Shown here: one piece after another, positions 25,328 through 33,875 of the stretch
Layout: each line of letters starts with the position of its first letter
Position numbering within the stretch: the first letter of the stretch is position 1
From: Rhodococcus sp. (in: high G+C Gram-positive bacteria)
Lineage (GTDB): Bacteria; Actinomycetota; Actinomycetes; Mycobacteriales; Mycobacteriaceae
DNA length: 49,286 nt
Direction of reading: 5' to 3'
NCBI RefSeq assembly: GCF_023264675.1
Contig: NZ_JAHFVG010000007.1
Span: 128,318-177,603, forward strand
The notes under the pieces: generated by a model
Told to the model about the DNA's origin: nothing
Databases searched by the model: none
Seen by the model: the letters and a program-made list of their open reading frames with translations, nothing else
Program-made: the position numbers and the translations under genes

Positions 25328-26817
25328 ACGGGCCGGGTTATTTTCTCGACGTCGTCTCGGCGGTCTTCGGGCGATTGCTGAGGCGGCACGGCGTCGCCGC
25401 ATCTCCGGCCGAGGTGATCGAGGTCAGGCGGGTACTCGGGCTCCTGGGAGCCGCGGATCTCGGTGTCCTGAAATCCGCTCTTCGGGCAACCTGCGCCAAA
25501 TACACGTACGAGCAGGAGGGGTTCGACGAAGCCTTCGAGGCTCTGTTCCATCCTCGGCCGGTGACGGATCTCGACGAACGACGGGTCAGCCGGGCACTCG
25601 CCTCCGAGGGTCTACCCACCGATCTCGAAGTATCGAACGACGACCACGAGACCGCTCGCTACGCCGACTACAACGAACGCGCCGCCGAGGTCGGCGAATT
25701 CTTCGACACTCCCGATGCCGAGAAGGGATTCAATCCGCACAAGGACGACGACGATCTGTCGATCACGGGGAGTGACTCCAACCTGTCGGTCGACACCGAA
25801 AGCGACAACGGCACCCGCGGAGTGAGTTTCACGGTCGACGTCGACCGGGCCGACTCGGCCACCGTCGGGGATCTGTCCTCGGCGCAGGCCATGGTGTCGC
25901 AGGGAACACTGAAGTGGGACGACCCGTCGGGCATCCTCGGTTGGCTGAACTCCTACGACCCGAACACGCTCTACGCCGACCAGGGCGATTCCGAGGAACT
26001 CACGCAGGCTCAGCTCGAGAAGCTCGTCGATGCAGTGGAAGCATTCGTCGCGGCGATCTCCGCGAGCGAGACGGCCACGCCCTCTGCGGCACCGGAAGCG
26101 AGCGAAGTTCCCTCGCGCGCGGAGGTGAACGACGCCTGCCGGGAAGTGCTGCGCCGCATGCGCGGAACCCCGAGACCGCGTCCACGGGAGGCGACGAACG
26201 GTCGGCTGAACATGCGCCGCACCGTGCGCGCCAGTATGCGAACCGATGGCGTTCCGTTTCACCTCATGGTCGACAAGCCTGTGCCGGAACGTGTTCGGCT
26301 GCTGATTCTCGCCGACGTCTCGTTGTCGGTCCGACCCATCACAGCGTTCACGCTTCGGCTCGCGCAGGCCATGCGGCACCGCACCAGCAGGTGCACCGTG
26401 CTGGCCTTCGTCGACACCCCCGTCGATGTCACGGACCTACTTGCACGCAGTACAGGTGACGACGCCCTGGCGTCGGTACTGGCTGCGCCGGAACTCGATC
26501 TCGAAGCGAGCAGCGACTACGGCCGAACGTTCGAGAATCTGCTGACCACGCACGGATCAAAGGTGACGGCGCGGACGTCGGTGCTGATCGTCGGCGACGG
26601 TCGGTGCAACGGACTTCCCCCGCGCGTCGACAAGCTCGAGGAGTTGGCTCGCAAGGTGCACCGCCTCGCCTGGGTCACGCCGGAGCAGCAACGCTACTGG
26701 TCACAGGCATCCTGTTCGATGGGGGAGTACGCCGAGGTCTGCAACGGTGTGGTGACCGCCCGCGATGCGCGACAGCTGATCGAACGCGCGCCGGAACTCG
26801 GGAACGCTCTGCGCTGA
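25324..26817 (+). CDS. CoxE-like VWA domain protein
   Basis: A 497-aa protein whose C-terminal third is a von Willebrand factor A domain with an intact MIDAS start LADVSLSVRPI (Asp331, Ser333, Ser335) and VLIVGDGR later. This is the CoxE/DUF58-like arrangement. The middle (about 150-290) is acidic and of low complexity. The N-terminus is helical (YFLDVVSAVFGRLLRRHG). It overlaps the MoxR ATPase start-to-stop and should form a chaperone pair with it. No transmembrane segment is seen, so it is probably cytosolic. CoxE-type proteins act in metalloenzyme activation; the target here is inferred from position only. Confidence 0.88.
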   Translation: MNGPGYFLDVVSAVFGRLLRRHGVAASPAEVIEVRRVLGLLGAADLGVLKSALRATCAKYTYEQEGFDEAFEALFHPRPVTDLDERRVSRALASEGLPTDLEVSNDDHETARYADYNERAAEVGEFFDTPDAEKGFNPHKDDDDLSITGSDSNLSVDTESDNGTRGVSFTVDVDRADSATVGDLSSAQAMVSQGTLKWDDPSGILGWLNSYDPNTLYADQGDSEELTQAQLEKLVDAVEAFVAAISASETATPSAAPEASEVPSRAEVNDACREVLRRMRGTPRPRPREATNGRLNMRRTVRASMRTDGVPFHLMVDKPVPERVRLLILADVSLSVRPITAFTLRLAQAMRHRTSRCTVLAFVDTPVDVTDLLARSTGDDALASVLAAPELDLEASSDYGRTFENLLTTHGSKVTARTSVLIVGDGRCNGLPPRVDKLEELARKVHRLAWVTPEQQRYWSQASCSMGEYAEVCNGVVTARDARQLIERAPELGNALR

Positions 26818-26860
26818 GACCACAGAACCACAGGGACAGTCGTTCGACTGATGACCCGAC

Positions 26861-26885
26861 CGTTCCACTACGAAACACTGGAACG
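26861..26885 (+). promoter_or_regulatory. inverted repeat abutting the NmrA gene start
   Basis: Arms CGTTCCA (26861-26867) and TGGAACG (26879-26885) frame an 11-bp spacer and end directly at the ATG at 26886. A second small dyad, CAGTCG-TT-CGACTG, lies at 26837-26850. Both are candidate operator sites. The adjacent position to the start codon would block initiation if bound. No regulator gene is adjacent. Confidence 0.45.
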
Positions 26886-27716
26886 ATGAGCAAACCCTAC
26901 GCAGTGGTCGGTGCAACCGGTGGTCAGGGCGGTGCCGTCGTCGACGCCCTACTGGGGCGCGGAATGCCGGTGCGTGCGCTGGCCAGGCGGTTGTCCAGCC
27001 GGACCGCACAGTTGGAGGAGCGCGGGGTAGAGATCGCGGTCGCCGACATAACCGATGTATCCGCCACCGCCGACGCCTTCGCCGGCACCGCGGGCGTGTT
27101 CGCGATGACCACCCCGTTCGAGGACGGACCCGACGCCGAGGTGGCGCAGGGCCGGGCGCTGGTCGACGCCATGACCTCCGCGAACGTCCCACACGTCGTG
27201 TTCTCGTCGGTCGCTGACGCAGACCGAAATACCGGGATTCCGCACTTCGAGACCAAGGCCGATACCGAGAAAGTTCTACGGGCGTCGGGGGTTCCGTTCA
27301 CGATTGTCGGCCCGACCTACTTCTACGACAACGCACTCGGCGGGATCGACGCCATCAAGCGGGGTCGCCTCGATCTGCCGCTCCCCGTCGACACGCCGTT
27401 GCAGCAGATGTCGAGGCGCGACCTCGGACGGTTCGTTGCACTCGCCTTCTCCGATTCGGCGCGGTTCCGCGGTCTCCGAATCGATCTGGCGTCCGACGAT
27501 CCGACACCGACTCAGATGGCCGCCGCTCTCAGCTCACACTTCGACGTGCCGGTTGCCGCCCATTCGTATGATGCCGCGTCCATCTCCTCGCCCGACATGC
27601 GCGCCATGTTCCAATTCCTCACCGATACCGGCTACGACGCCAACATCGACGGGCTGCGGAGCGACTACCCGGAGGTCGGCTGGCAGAGCTTCGGCGACTG
27701 GCTGGCGGAACTGTGA
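26886..27716 (+). CDS. NmrA-like NAD(P)-binding protein
   Basis: A 276-aa atypical short-chain dehydrogenase-like protein. The Rossmann start is YAVVGATGGQGGAVVDALL, with basic ALARR after strand 2 suggesting NADP preference. GVFAMTTPFE and HVVFSSVADADRNTGIPHF are the usual NmrA/HSCARG segments, and the SYK catalytic triad of true dehydrogenases is not evident. Such proteins sense redox state or act as oxidoreductases. Its stop overlaps the GTG start of the MFS gene (GTGA), so the two are translationally coupled. Confidence 0.87.
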   Translation: MSKPYAVVGATGGQGGAVVDALLGRGMPVRALARRLSSRTAQLEERGVEIAVADITDVSATADAFAGTAGVFAMTTPFEDGPDAEVAQGRALVDAMTSANVPHVVFSSVADADRNTGIPHFETKADTEKVLRASGVPFTIVGPTYFYDNALGGIDAIKRGRLDLPLPVDTPLQQMSRRDLGRFVALAFSDSARFRGLRIDLASDDPTPTQMAAALSSHFDVPVAAHSYDAASISSPDMRAMFQFLTDTGYDANIDGLRSDYPEVGWQSFGDWLAEL

Positions 27717-29317
27717 TCAGCACTCCAACGGCGGGCACTACCTCGGTCGGCGCAACATCGGCCTGGGCTCCACTACGAAACTCTCTGTACCGCATGCTGT
27801 TCCTGGCGCAGCTGGTGTCCAACATCGGCGGTTGGATGCAAACCGTCGGCGCGCAGTGGTTCCTGGTGGAACGGGACGCGTCGACGACGGTCATCGCCGC
27901 CGTTCAGACTGCCAGCCTGGCCCCGACACTGCTGCTTGCATTGTTCGCGGGAGTGCTGGCCGACATCCTCGACCGCAGAATTCTGCTGCTGGTCACCGGT
28001 CTCGCCTCGGCCGTCACGGCGACAGTGCTGACCGCGCTGGCGTGGACCGACACGCTCACACCCGTCGGGCTGTTGGCATCCACCTTCGTCCTGGGATGCT
28101 GGACGTCGTTGTCGGCACCCGCCTGGCAGGCGATTCAACCGGAACTCGTGCCTCGCGAGCAGATTCCGGCTGCTTCGGCACTGGGTAGCGTCACGGTCAA
28201 TGCGGCCCGCGCGATCGGACCGGCCATCGCCGGAGTGCTCGTCGCGCTGGCGGGTCCGACGTTCGTTTTCGCACTGAATGCCCTGTCGTTCCTGGCTGTC
28301 GTCGTCGCGCTGATCCGGTGGAAACGTCCGCGTACCGATACTTCGGACCGAGAACGACTGACCGAGTCTCTGATGACCGGCATCCGCTATGTCCGCTCCG
28401 GTCCCATCGTTCGACGAATCATCCTGCGGTCGGCGCTGTTCGCGTTCCCGGCCTCAGCGCTGTGGGCGTTGTTGCCGTCGGCATCCTCGTCGTTGCTCGG
28501 TCTCGGAGCGATCGGCTATGGCGCGCTTCTCGGTGTTCTGGGGGTCGGAGCGGTCGCCGGGGTCGCCCTGACCCCTCGACTACGCAAGCAGTTCTCGTCC
28601 AACGTTCTTCTGGCGGCCTCGGCCGTGGCTTACGGGATCGGGATGGCAGCGCTTGCCTGGTTGCCGCTGTGGGCCGTCGTGCCCGCATTGCTGCTGGCAG
28701 GAATCGCGTGGATCACCACGCTCACCTCGCTCAACGCGGCGATCCAGTTGTCGCTGGCGCACTGGGTGAGGGCGCGCGGAATGTCGGTCTACCTTCTGGT
28801 CTTCATGGGGTCTCAGGCGTTCGGATCGCTGGGCTGGGGTTGGCTGGCGTCGAAGATCGGGCTGGTCGACGGTCTCCTGGTGGCCACGCTGGTGCTCGTC
28901 GTCGTTGCGCTGAGTGTGAGAGTGCTTCCGCTGCATCCCGATACGGGCACGCTCGACCGTGAGGTATCGACGAGTTGGCCGACGCCGGCGGTCGTTTTCG
29001 AACCCGAACCGGACGACGGCCCCGTGTTGGTCACCGTCACCTACCGCGTGCTGCCTACCGAGCGGGAGGCTTTCACGACGGCGATGACCAAGGTCGGCAG
29101 CTCACGGCGTCGAACCGGCGCGTACTCATGGCATCTGTACCGAAGCCTCGACGATGCCGAGAGCATGATCGAGCAGTTCCGGGTGCCGTCGTGGTCGCAG
29201 TACCGGCGGCAGCGGGGCGAACGCTGGACCGGCTCCGATCACGACGTCATCACCGCGGCACTGACGCACGTCGTGGGCAGAGCAACTGCCCGGGAGACCC
29301 ACGACATCTGTGTGTAG
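27713..29317 (+). CDS. MFS transporter with C-terminal monooxygenase-like domain
   Basis: A 534-aa protein. Residues about 20-415 hold 10-12 hydrophobic helices of the MFS_3 (EntS-like) exporter family: MLFLAQLVSNIGGWMQTVGAQW at the first helix and LADILDRRILLL at the conserved loop. After about residue 430 a soluble domain follows (VTYRVLPTEREAFTTAM, GAYSWHLYRSLDD), similar to dimeric ABM/Dabb-type folds. This C-terminal addition is a known variant of the family. Substrate unknown. The start is GTG 27713 within the NmrA stop. The gene ends immediately before the convergent DUF5996 gene. Confidence 0.87.
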   Translation: MISTPTAGTTSVGATSAWAPLRNSLYRMLFLAQLVSNIGGWMQTVGAQWFLVERDASTTVIAAVQTASLAPTLLLALFAGVLADILDRRILLLVTGLASAVTATVLTALAWTDTLTPVGLLASTFVLGCWTSLSAPAWQAIQPELVPREQIPAASALGSVTVNAARAIGPAIAGVLVALAGPTFVFALNALSFLAVVVALIRWKRPRTDTSDRERLTESLMTGIRYVRSGPIVRRIILRSALFAFPASALWALLPSASSSLLGLGAIGYGALLGVLGVGAVAGVALTPRLRKQFSSNVLLAASAVAYGIGMAALAWLPLWAVVPALLLAGIAWITTLTSLNAAIQLSLAHWVRARGMSVYLLVFMGSQAFGSLGWGWLASKIGLVDGLLVATLVLVVVALSVRVLPLHPDTGTLDREVSTSWPTPAVVFEPEPDDGPVLVTVTYRVLPTEREAFTTAMTKVGSSRRRTGAYSWHLYRSLDDAESMIEQFRVPSWSQYRRQRGERWTGSDHDVITAALTHVVGRATARETHDICV

Positions 29318-30223
29318 TTACTGATCCCAGTGTGCAGTTTCGGCTGCCGCCTGGTGGGTCTGTCGAAGAAACTTCAGAACCATGGCTTCCGGGTCCGGGG
29401 CTTGGCGTACAAGGTGATACGGCAGAACGTATTCACCGAGGGCCGAGTCCCAGTGGCCAGGCGCCTCGACGGCGGGGTGGGTGTCGTATCCCTCGGGATG
29501 CGGGTACGCGTAGGAGTAGAACACGCCTTCCTCGGCGCCGCCCGGCCAGTATCCTGCGCTGGACACCTCGTCGCTGTACGCCTCGTGCATCACCCAGTCC
29601 GGGCAGTTCGGGACGCCGCCTGGATGCTGCGGGGCCGGCCTGCCGGAGAAACGTGTGACGGCGAGATCGAATGCACCCCAGAAGAAATGGACCGGGCTGG
29701 ACTTTCCGCGGAACTCGCCGCGGAATCGGGAAAATACACCGTGGGCACTGATGAGCGATCGCCAGAAAGCCGAGACCGCGTCGGCGTCGTACGACGAATG
29801 CGCGGTGTCCTCGGCGAACGGGGTGGCGTCGGGAAGCTCGACGGGAGTTCCGACGATGTCGATCTCGAATCCGAGATCGCGAAGGTGACCGGTGTACTCG
29901 GCGTAGAAGTCGGCGACCGTGCGCGGCTCCAACGCCATCCGTCGGGACGTACCGTCGGTGACGAGAATCAGGAGTTCGTGCCGCAGAAAGTCGAAGCGGA
30001 TCTCGAGGCCGCGTGTGCTGCCGTCCCGTGAGGTGACAGTCATCAGCGACGTCGTCAGGCCGGACACATCGACGTAGAGGGGAACGCCCCACCAGTGGTT
30101 GACGGCAGGCCCGATCGCCATACGGGTCTTTCCGACGATCTGGGTCCAGAGTTGGAGAGTGTCGCGGGTATCGATCCAGGTCTCGACCGGAAGCGGTGGC
30201 CAGGCGTCGTGATGATTGCTCAT
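29318..30223 (-). CDS. DUF5996 family protein
   Basis: A 301-aa soluble protein of the DUF5996 family: WPPLPVETWIDTRDTLQLWTQ at the start, VNHWWGVPLYV, then SPVHFFWGAFDLAVTRFSGR and FYSYAYPHPEGY later. The family is widespread in proteobacteria and actinobacteria and has no established function. Conserved Trp/His/Glu residues suggest a ligand pocket, but no catalytic motif can be named. ATG 30221-30223 follows a GATGAGG sequence. It ends directly against the end of the MFS gene (no gap). Confidence 0.83.
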   Translation of the reverse strand: MSNHHDAWPPLPVETWIDTRDTLQLWTQIVGKTRMAIGPAVNHWWGVPLYVDVSGLTTSLMTVTSRDGSTRGLEIRFDFLRHELLILVTDGTSRRMALEPRTVADFYAEYTGHLRDLGFEIDIVGTPVELPDATPFAEDTAHSSYDADAVSAFWRSLISAHGVFSRFRGEFRGKSSPVHFFWGAFDLAVTRFSGRPAPQHPGGVPNCPDWVMHEAYSDEVSSAGYWPGGAEEGVFYSYAYPHPEGYDTHPAVEAPGHWDSALGEYVLPYHLVRQAPDPEAMVLKFLRQTHQAAAETAHWDQ

Positions 30224-30254
30224 GGCCTCATCATCGTCCTACCGACGAGAACAT

Positions 30255-30278
30255 CACATCAGTCGACCGACTGATGTG
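30255..30278. promoter_or_regulatory. 24-bp near-perfect palindrome (operator) before the VOC dioxygenase
   Basis: Two perfect 11-bp arms, CACATCAGTCG and CGACTGATGTG, flank a 2-bp centre. The palindrome lies 31 bp before the dioxygenase start and about 30 bp after the divergent DUF5996 start, so it could control both. Its form fits a MarR- or TetR-type dimer site. Confidence 0.75.
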
Positions 30279-30309
30279 GTGCGACGTGGGGATCGGGAAG
30301 GCTGAGAAG

Positions 30310-31245
30310 ATGTCCACGATCAAGCCTGTCGGTCTTCACCACGTCACTGCCATCGCCACCGACCCGGCCCGCAACGTCGAGTTCTACACCCGCGTTCTCG
30401 GACTTCGATTGGTGAAGCAGACCGTCAACTTCGACGATCCCGGCAGCTATCACCTCTACTACGGCGACGAGCAGGGAGCGCCGTCGACGTTGTTGACGTT
30501 CTTCCCGTGGCCGGACGTTCCGGTCGGCCGGTCGGGCCCGGGGCTTGCGACCGTGACGGCGTTCGCAGTGCCAGGCAACTCACTCGGATTCTGGGACTCG
30601 CGGCTGACCGAGCTCGGCATCGGTCACGAGCGACCCCGCACGGTGGGCGACGAAGAAGTGCTTCGGCTGCGTGATCACGACGGCATCGTCATCGACCTGG
30701 TCGCAACGGACGGAGACGCTCGATCGGGGTGGGACGGCGTCGGCGGAATATCCACCGAGCATGCGGTGCGCGGGCTGCATTCGATCACCCTGAGCGAAAC
30801 CGATCTCGACGCCACGGCGGAGATGCTGACCGACCTCATGAGCATGTCGACGGCGGAGGAAACCACCGAAAGCGCTCGCTTCGTGATGACTCCGGGCGAG
30901 GTCGCATCGGTGGTGAACCTTGTGACCGACTCGCAGGATCGCGGAGTACAGGCAGGCGGCACCGTGCACCACGTGGCCTTTCGCGCACCGGACGAAACAA
31001 CGCTGTCTCAGTGGCACGATCAGCTCCGCGATGCAGGCAAACACGTCACGGAGATTCTCGATCGGCAGTACTTCAAATCGATCTATTTCCGTGAGCCCGG
31101 CGGTGTGCTGTTCGAAATCGCCACCGACACTCCAGGGTTCGACGTCGACGAGCCGTTGCTCGAGCTGGGGAGGCACCTCAAGCTACCGCCGTGGCTCGAG
31201 CCGAATCGCACTCAGATCGAGGCAAACCTACCGCCGCTGAAGTGA
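30310..31245 (+). CDS. VOC-superfamily ring-cleaving dioxygenase
   Basis: A 311-aa two-module glyoxalase/extradiol dioxygenase-like protein. Module 1 starts VGLHHVTAIATDPARNVEFY; module 2 has HSITLSETDLDATAEML, then TVHHVAFRAPDE and YFREPGGVLFEIATDTPGF. The last supplies the Glu ligand, with His in HHVT and HHVAF as metal ligands. This is the MhqO/LinE-like 'ring-cleaving dioxygenase' group linked to hydroquinone and quinone stress. ATG 30310 has GGAAGG upstream. It converges with the OYE-fusion gene; both fit a quinone/electrophile defence theme (inference). Confidence 0.88.
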   Translation: MSTIKPVGLHHVTAIATDPARNVEFYTRVLGLRLVKQTVNFDDPGSYHLYYGDEQGAPSTLLTFFPWPDVPVGRSGPGLATVTAFAVPGNSLGFWDSRLTELGIGHERPRTVGDEEVLRLRDHDGIVIDLVATDGDARSGWDGVGGISTEHAVRGLHSITLSETDLDATAEMLTDLMSMSTAEETTESARFVMTPGEVASVVNLVTDSQDRGVQAGGTVHHVAFRAPDETTLSQWHDQLRDAGKHVTEILDRQYFKSIYFREPGGVLFEIATDTPGFDVDEPLLELGRHLKLPPWLEPNRTQIEANLPPLK

Positions 31246-31276
31246 CCACGACCCTGTGATCACACGCGGCGTCCCG

Positions 31277-33049
31277 CTATGAATCCAGCGGAGGATCGTC
31301 GAATGTCACCCGCACCGATATCGGCGTCGTCTGCAGCGCCGCGAAGGTCGCGCCGACCAGGCGGCCGAGAACCGGATTGGCGGCGAACGACCGCGCGCGG
31401 GCGGTGACGTCGTCGGTGTGGACGAATTCGGCGATACCCGAGCGCCACTGGCTTCCGACGCGGACTCGAACCGTGGGTTCGTCGCCGATATTGGCACCCC
31501 AGCCGGACCTGGTGCCGTGTTGGGAGATGATCCACGCACCTGTGTCGTCGAACGACGCCGACACCGGCACGCGCCTGGTCAATCCGGACTTTCGGCCGAC
31601 GGTCTCGATGTCGGTCATCAACGACACCCGCACGCCGAGCGCCGTGAGCCCGTTCATCACCGGGTTCGCGAGGTACCGCCCGACGAGCCGTTCGCGCCTG
31701 AACTTGCGCAGTGCCGGATCCGCTGCCGAACTGGTGCTGGTGCCGCTTCGCCTGCTGCGGAAGGCATCGAGTCCGTTGCGCTGCAGCGTGGTCACTGCGG
31801 TTCGCCACACCGACCGCGACGGATCAGGCGCTCCGCCGTCACCGATCAGGTGTAGTTGGTCGGTGTGCCACTGGAGATCGAGCGCGCCGTCCAAGGACTT
31901 CAACGGCCCGTAGGTCTTCGGCAGGCCGAGCGTGATTCGCGGCGAGACCAGCCGGTCCACCTCGTCGTGAATCACTGCGTTCGCCGAGCCGGGAACGACG
32001 GCGGTCGGCCGCCCCAGACCGACGACATCGCAATCACCGGACGCCACAGCCGAATTCATCGCCGTGCGGGTCCGGAATCCGCCGGTGACGGCGAGGGGTA
32101 CGTCACCGGCGGCCCGGCGTACTTCCCGTGCGTAATCGAGGAAGTAGGCTTCGCGCTTCTTGGTGCTGTCGGCGACCTGGACAGGCCTGCCCATCATGGC
32201 GGGTGATTCATAGCTGCCGCCGCTGATCTCGATCAAGTCGATGTTCTCGTCGACGAGACGTTCGACGACGATCCGCGACTCCTTCTCGCTGAAACCGCCC
32301 TTCTGGAAGTCGGCCGAATTCAGCTTGATGCCGACGGCGAAGCCGGGCGACACCGCGGCTCGGATGCTACGAACGACCTGCAGGACGAATCGCATTCGAC
32401 CGTCGAGATCGCCGCCCCAGCGGTCGTCGCGCTTGTTGGCTGCGGGAGACAGGAACTGCGACACCAGGTATCCGTGTGCGCCGTGTACCTGTACGCCGTC
32501 GAAACCGGACGTCTCGGCGACGACGGCTGCCGTCGCGAATCGGTCGATGATGTCTTCGATCTCGTGGTCGGTCAGTGCGCGAGGTGCCGGGATGCCGGGG
32601 ATGTTCGGTGCGATGGCCGACGGCGCCACCGGCTTCGTGCGTGTTGCCAACGGATTCGCTTGACGACCGGGGTGGTTGAGCTGCATCCACACCGGCGAAC
32701 CACCGTCTCGCGTCGACTTCGCCCACCGGGCCAAGGCGTCAAGATCCCGATCGTCCTCGATGACGACGTTGCCCGGTTCACCGATGTGTCGACGATCGAC
32801 CATCACGTTTCCGGTCACCACGAGCCCGTAGCCGCCCGCTCCCCACTGGGTGTACAGCCGTTCGAGCCGAACGTCGGGGCTGTGGGACGAGGTACCGAGA
32901 CCTTCGCTGAGCGCGGCCTTCATCACGCGGTTGGGCAGAACCTGTCCGCACGCGAGGGTGAGGGGCTCGGCGAGCGGAGTGGCGCGCCGCTGGGTCTCAT
33001 GAACCCCGCCGTCGAGAACCGCGCCGTAGTCGACCCCGTCGATGTCCAT
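31277..33049 (-). CDS. Old Yellow Enzyme fused to a deazaflavin-nitroreductase-like domain
   Basis: A 590-aa two-domain oxidoreductase. Residues about 20-415 form an OYE/NADH:flavin oxidoreductase barrel with QLNHPGRQAN, VQVHGAHGYLVSQFLSP (His pair for substrate) and NKRDDRWGGDLDGR. It lacks the iron-sulfur C-terminal part of the larger OYE type. After a Ser-rich linker (about 430-447), residues 448-590 match the F420/deazaflavin-dependent nitroreductase (Ddn) fold: LMTDIETVGRKSGLTRRVPV and GWGANIGDEPTVRVRVG. I have not met this fusion as a standard family. It may pass hydride between two flavin-type cofactors on the same substrate. Confidence 0.85.
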   Translation of the reverse strand: MDIDGVDYGAVLDGGVHETQRRATPLAEPLTLACGQVLPNRVMKAALSEGLGTSSHSPDVRLERLYTQWGAGGYGLVVTGNVMVDRRHIGEPGNVVIEDDRDLDALARWAKSTRDGGSPVWMQLNHPGRQANPLATRTKPVAPSAIAPNIPGIPAPRALTDHEIEDIIDRFATAAVVAETSGFDGVQVHGAHGYLVSQFLSPAANKRDDRWGGDLDGRMRFVLQVVRSIRAAVSPGFAVGIKLNSADFQKGGFSEKESRIVVERLVDENIDLIEISGGSYESPAMMGRPVQVADSTKKREAYFLDYAREVRRAAGDVPLAVTGGFRTRTAMNSAVASGDCDVVGLGRPTAVVPGSANAVIHDEVDRLVSPRITLGLPKTYGPLKSLDGALDLQWHTDQLHLIGDGGAPDPSRSVWRTAVTTLQRNGLDAFRSRRSGTSTSSAADPALRKFRRERLVGRYLANPVMNGLTALGVRVSLMTDIETVGRKSGLTRRVPVSASFDDTGAWIISQHGTRSGWGANIGDEPTVRVRVGSQWRSGIAEFVHTDDVTARARSFAANPVLGRLVGATFAALQTTPISVRVTFDDPPLDS

Positions 33050-33103
33050 GTGTGCCCCCGGTTCCCAGTTATGCTCGGTTACATATTCCGCATCAGACTA
33101 TGT

Positions 33104-33118
33104 GTGACCGCCAGTCAC
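33104..33118. promoter_or_regulatory. small dyad between the OYE-fusion and TetR genes
   Basis: Arms GTGAC (33104-33108) and GTCAC (33114-33118) with a 5-bp spacer lie in the 109-bp divergent region. This is the likely place for TetR binding, but the arms are short and the call is tentative. Confidence 0.35.
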
Positions 33119-33158
33119 GTCAATGTTGCGGTGCGATTCGTGAGACAAGGGGTTGAAC

Positions 33159-33755
33159 GTGAGCAGGAGTACCGCACGCGAGGACATGCTGCGCAGCGCA
33201 GCGATGCTGTTTCGCGAGAAGGGCGTCGAGGCGACGTCGCTCGCGGACGTCATCGAGCATGCAGGCGCGCCGCGCGGATCCATCTACCACCACTTTCCGC
33301 GCGGAAAGCCCCAGCTCGTGGAGGAGGCGACGCGCACCGCGGGCGCACTGATGGGGTCGATGATCTCGGCCGGTCTGGCAAAGAACGGCCCGACGGACAC
33401 GCTCCGCGCGATTATCGGAGGATTCCGTGACCAGCTCGAATCGACCGGATACACCGCGGGATGCCCCGTGGCGCCCGCGGCGTTCGAGGGCTCGAACTCG
33501 CCCGCCGCGCTGGCCGCGGCCGGAGAGTCGTTCACCTCGTGGGAAGACACGATCGCGGCGTCGCTGTGGCAGCGCGGGCTCTCTCAGCAGCGCTCTCGCG
33601 GCCTGGCGACGATGGCGATCTCGGCTTTCGAGGGGGCATTGATCATCGCCAAGGCTCAGCGGAGCACGGTCGCGCTCGATCGCGTGGAAACGGAGCTGAT
33701 CGGATGGCTCGATGCTGCCCTCGGCGCCGCAGCCGGAGGCAACGCCGACTCCTGA
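33159..33755 (+). CDS. TetR family regulator
   Basis: A 198-aa TetR/AcrR-type repressor. The helix-turn-helix reads EDMLRSAAMLFREKGVEA, then ADVIEHAGAPRGSIYHHF, and the C-terminal ligand domain contains GCPVAPAAFEG, which is typical of the YxaF/LmrA-like group. GTG 33159 is preferred because AAGGGG lies 6-7 nt before it; TTG 33153 would add two residues but abuts the ribosome site. It lies between the divergent OYE-fusion gene and a DHA2 efflux pump that follows 120 bp downstream, so it probably controls one or both. Confidence 0.87.
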   Translation: MSRSTAREDMLRSAAMLFREKGVEATSLADVIEHAGAPRGSIYHHFPRGKPQLVEEATRTAGALMGSMISAGLAKNGPTDTLRAIIGGFRDQLESTGYTAGCPVAPAAFEGSNSPAALAAAGESFTSWEDTIAASLWQRGLSQQRSRGLATMAISAFEGALIIAKAQRSTVALDRVETELIGWLDAALGAAAGGNADS

Positions 33756-33875
33756 TCCGTCACAGAGCCTGCGCTCGGATGGCCGAATGTGACAACGAAC
33801 GTTGCTATTACCGACAGTTACAGATACCTTCGTCCAACACGCTATGTCAGGCGTCATAGTCGAAGGGGATCTCCC

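Noticed and set aside
31255..31264. Palindrome TGTGATCACA as a CRP-type site
   Set aside because: It lies between two convergent gene ends, where no promoter is expected, and is short.
33793..33804. CAACG-AA-CGTTG dyad before the DHA2 transporter
   Set aside because: Only 5-bp arms; not distinguishable from chance without comparison to related genomes.
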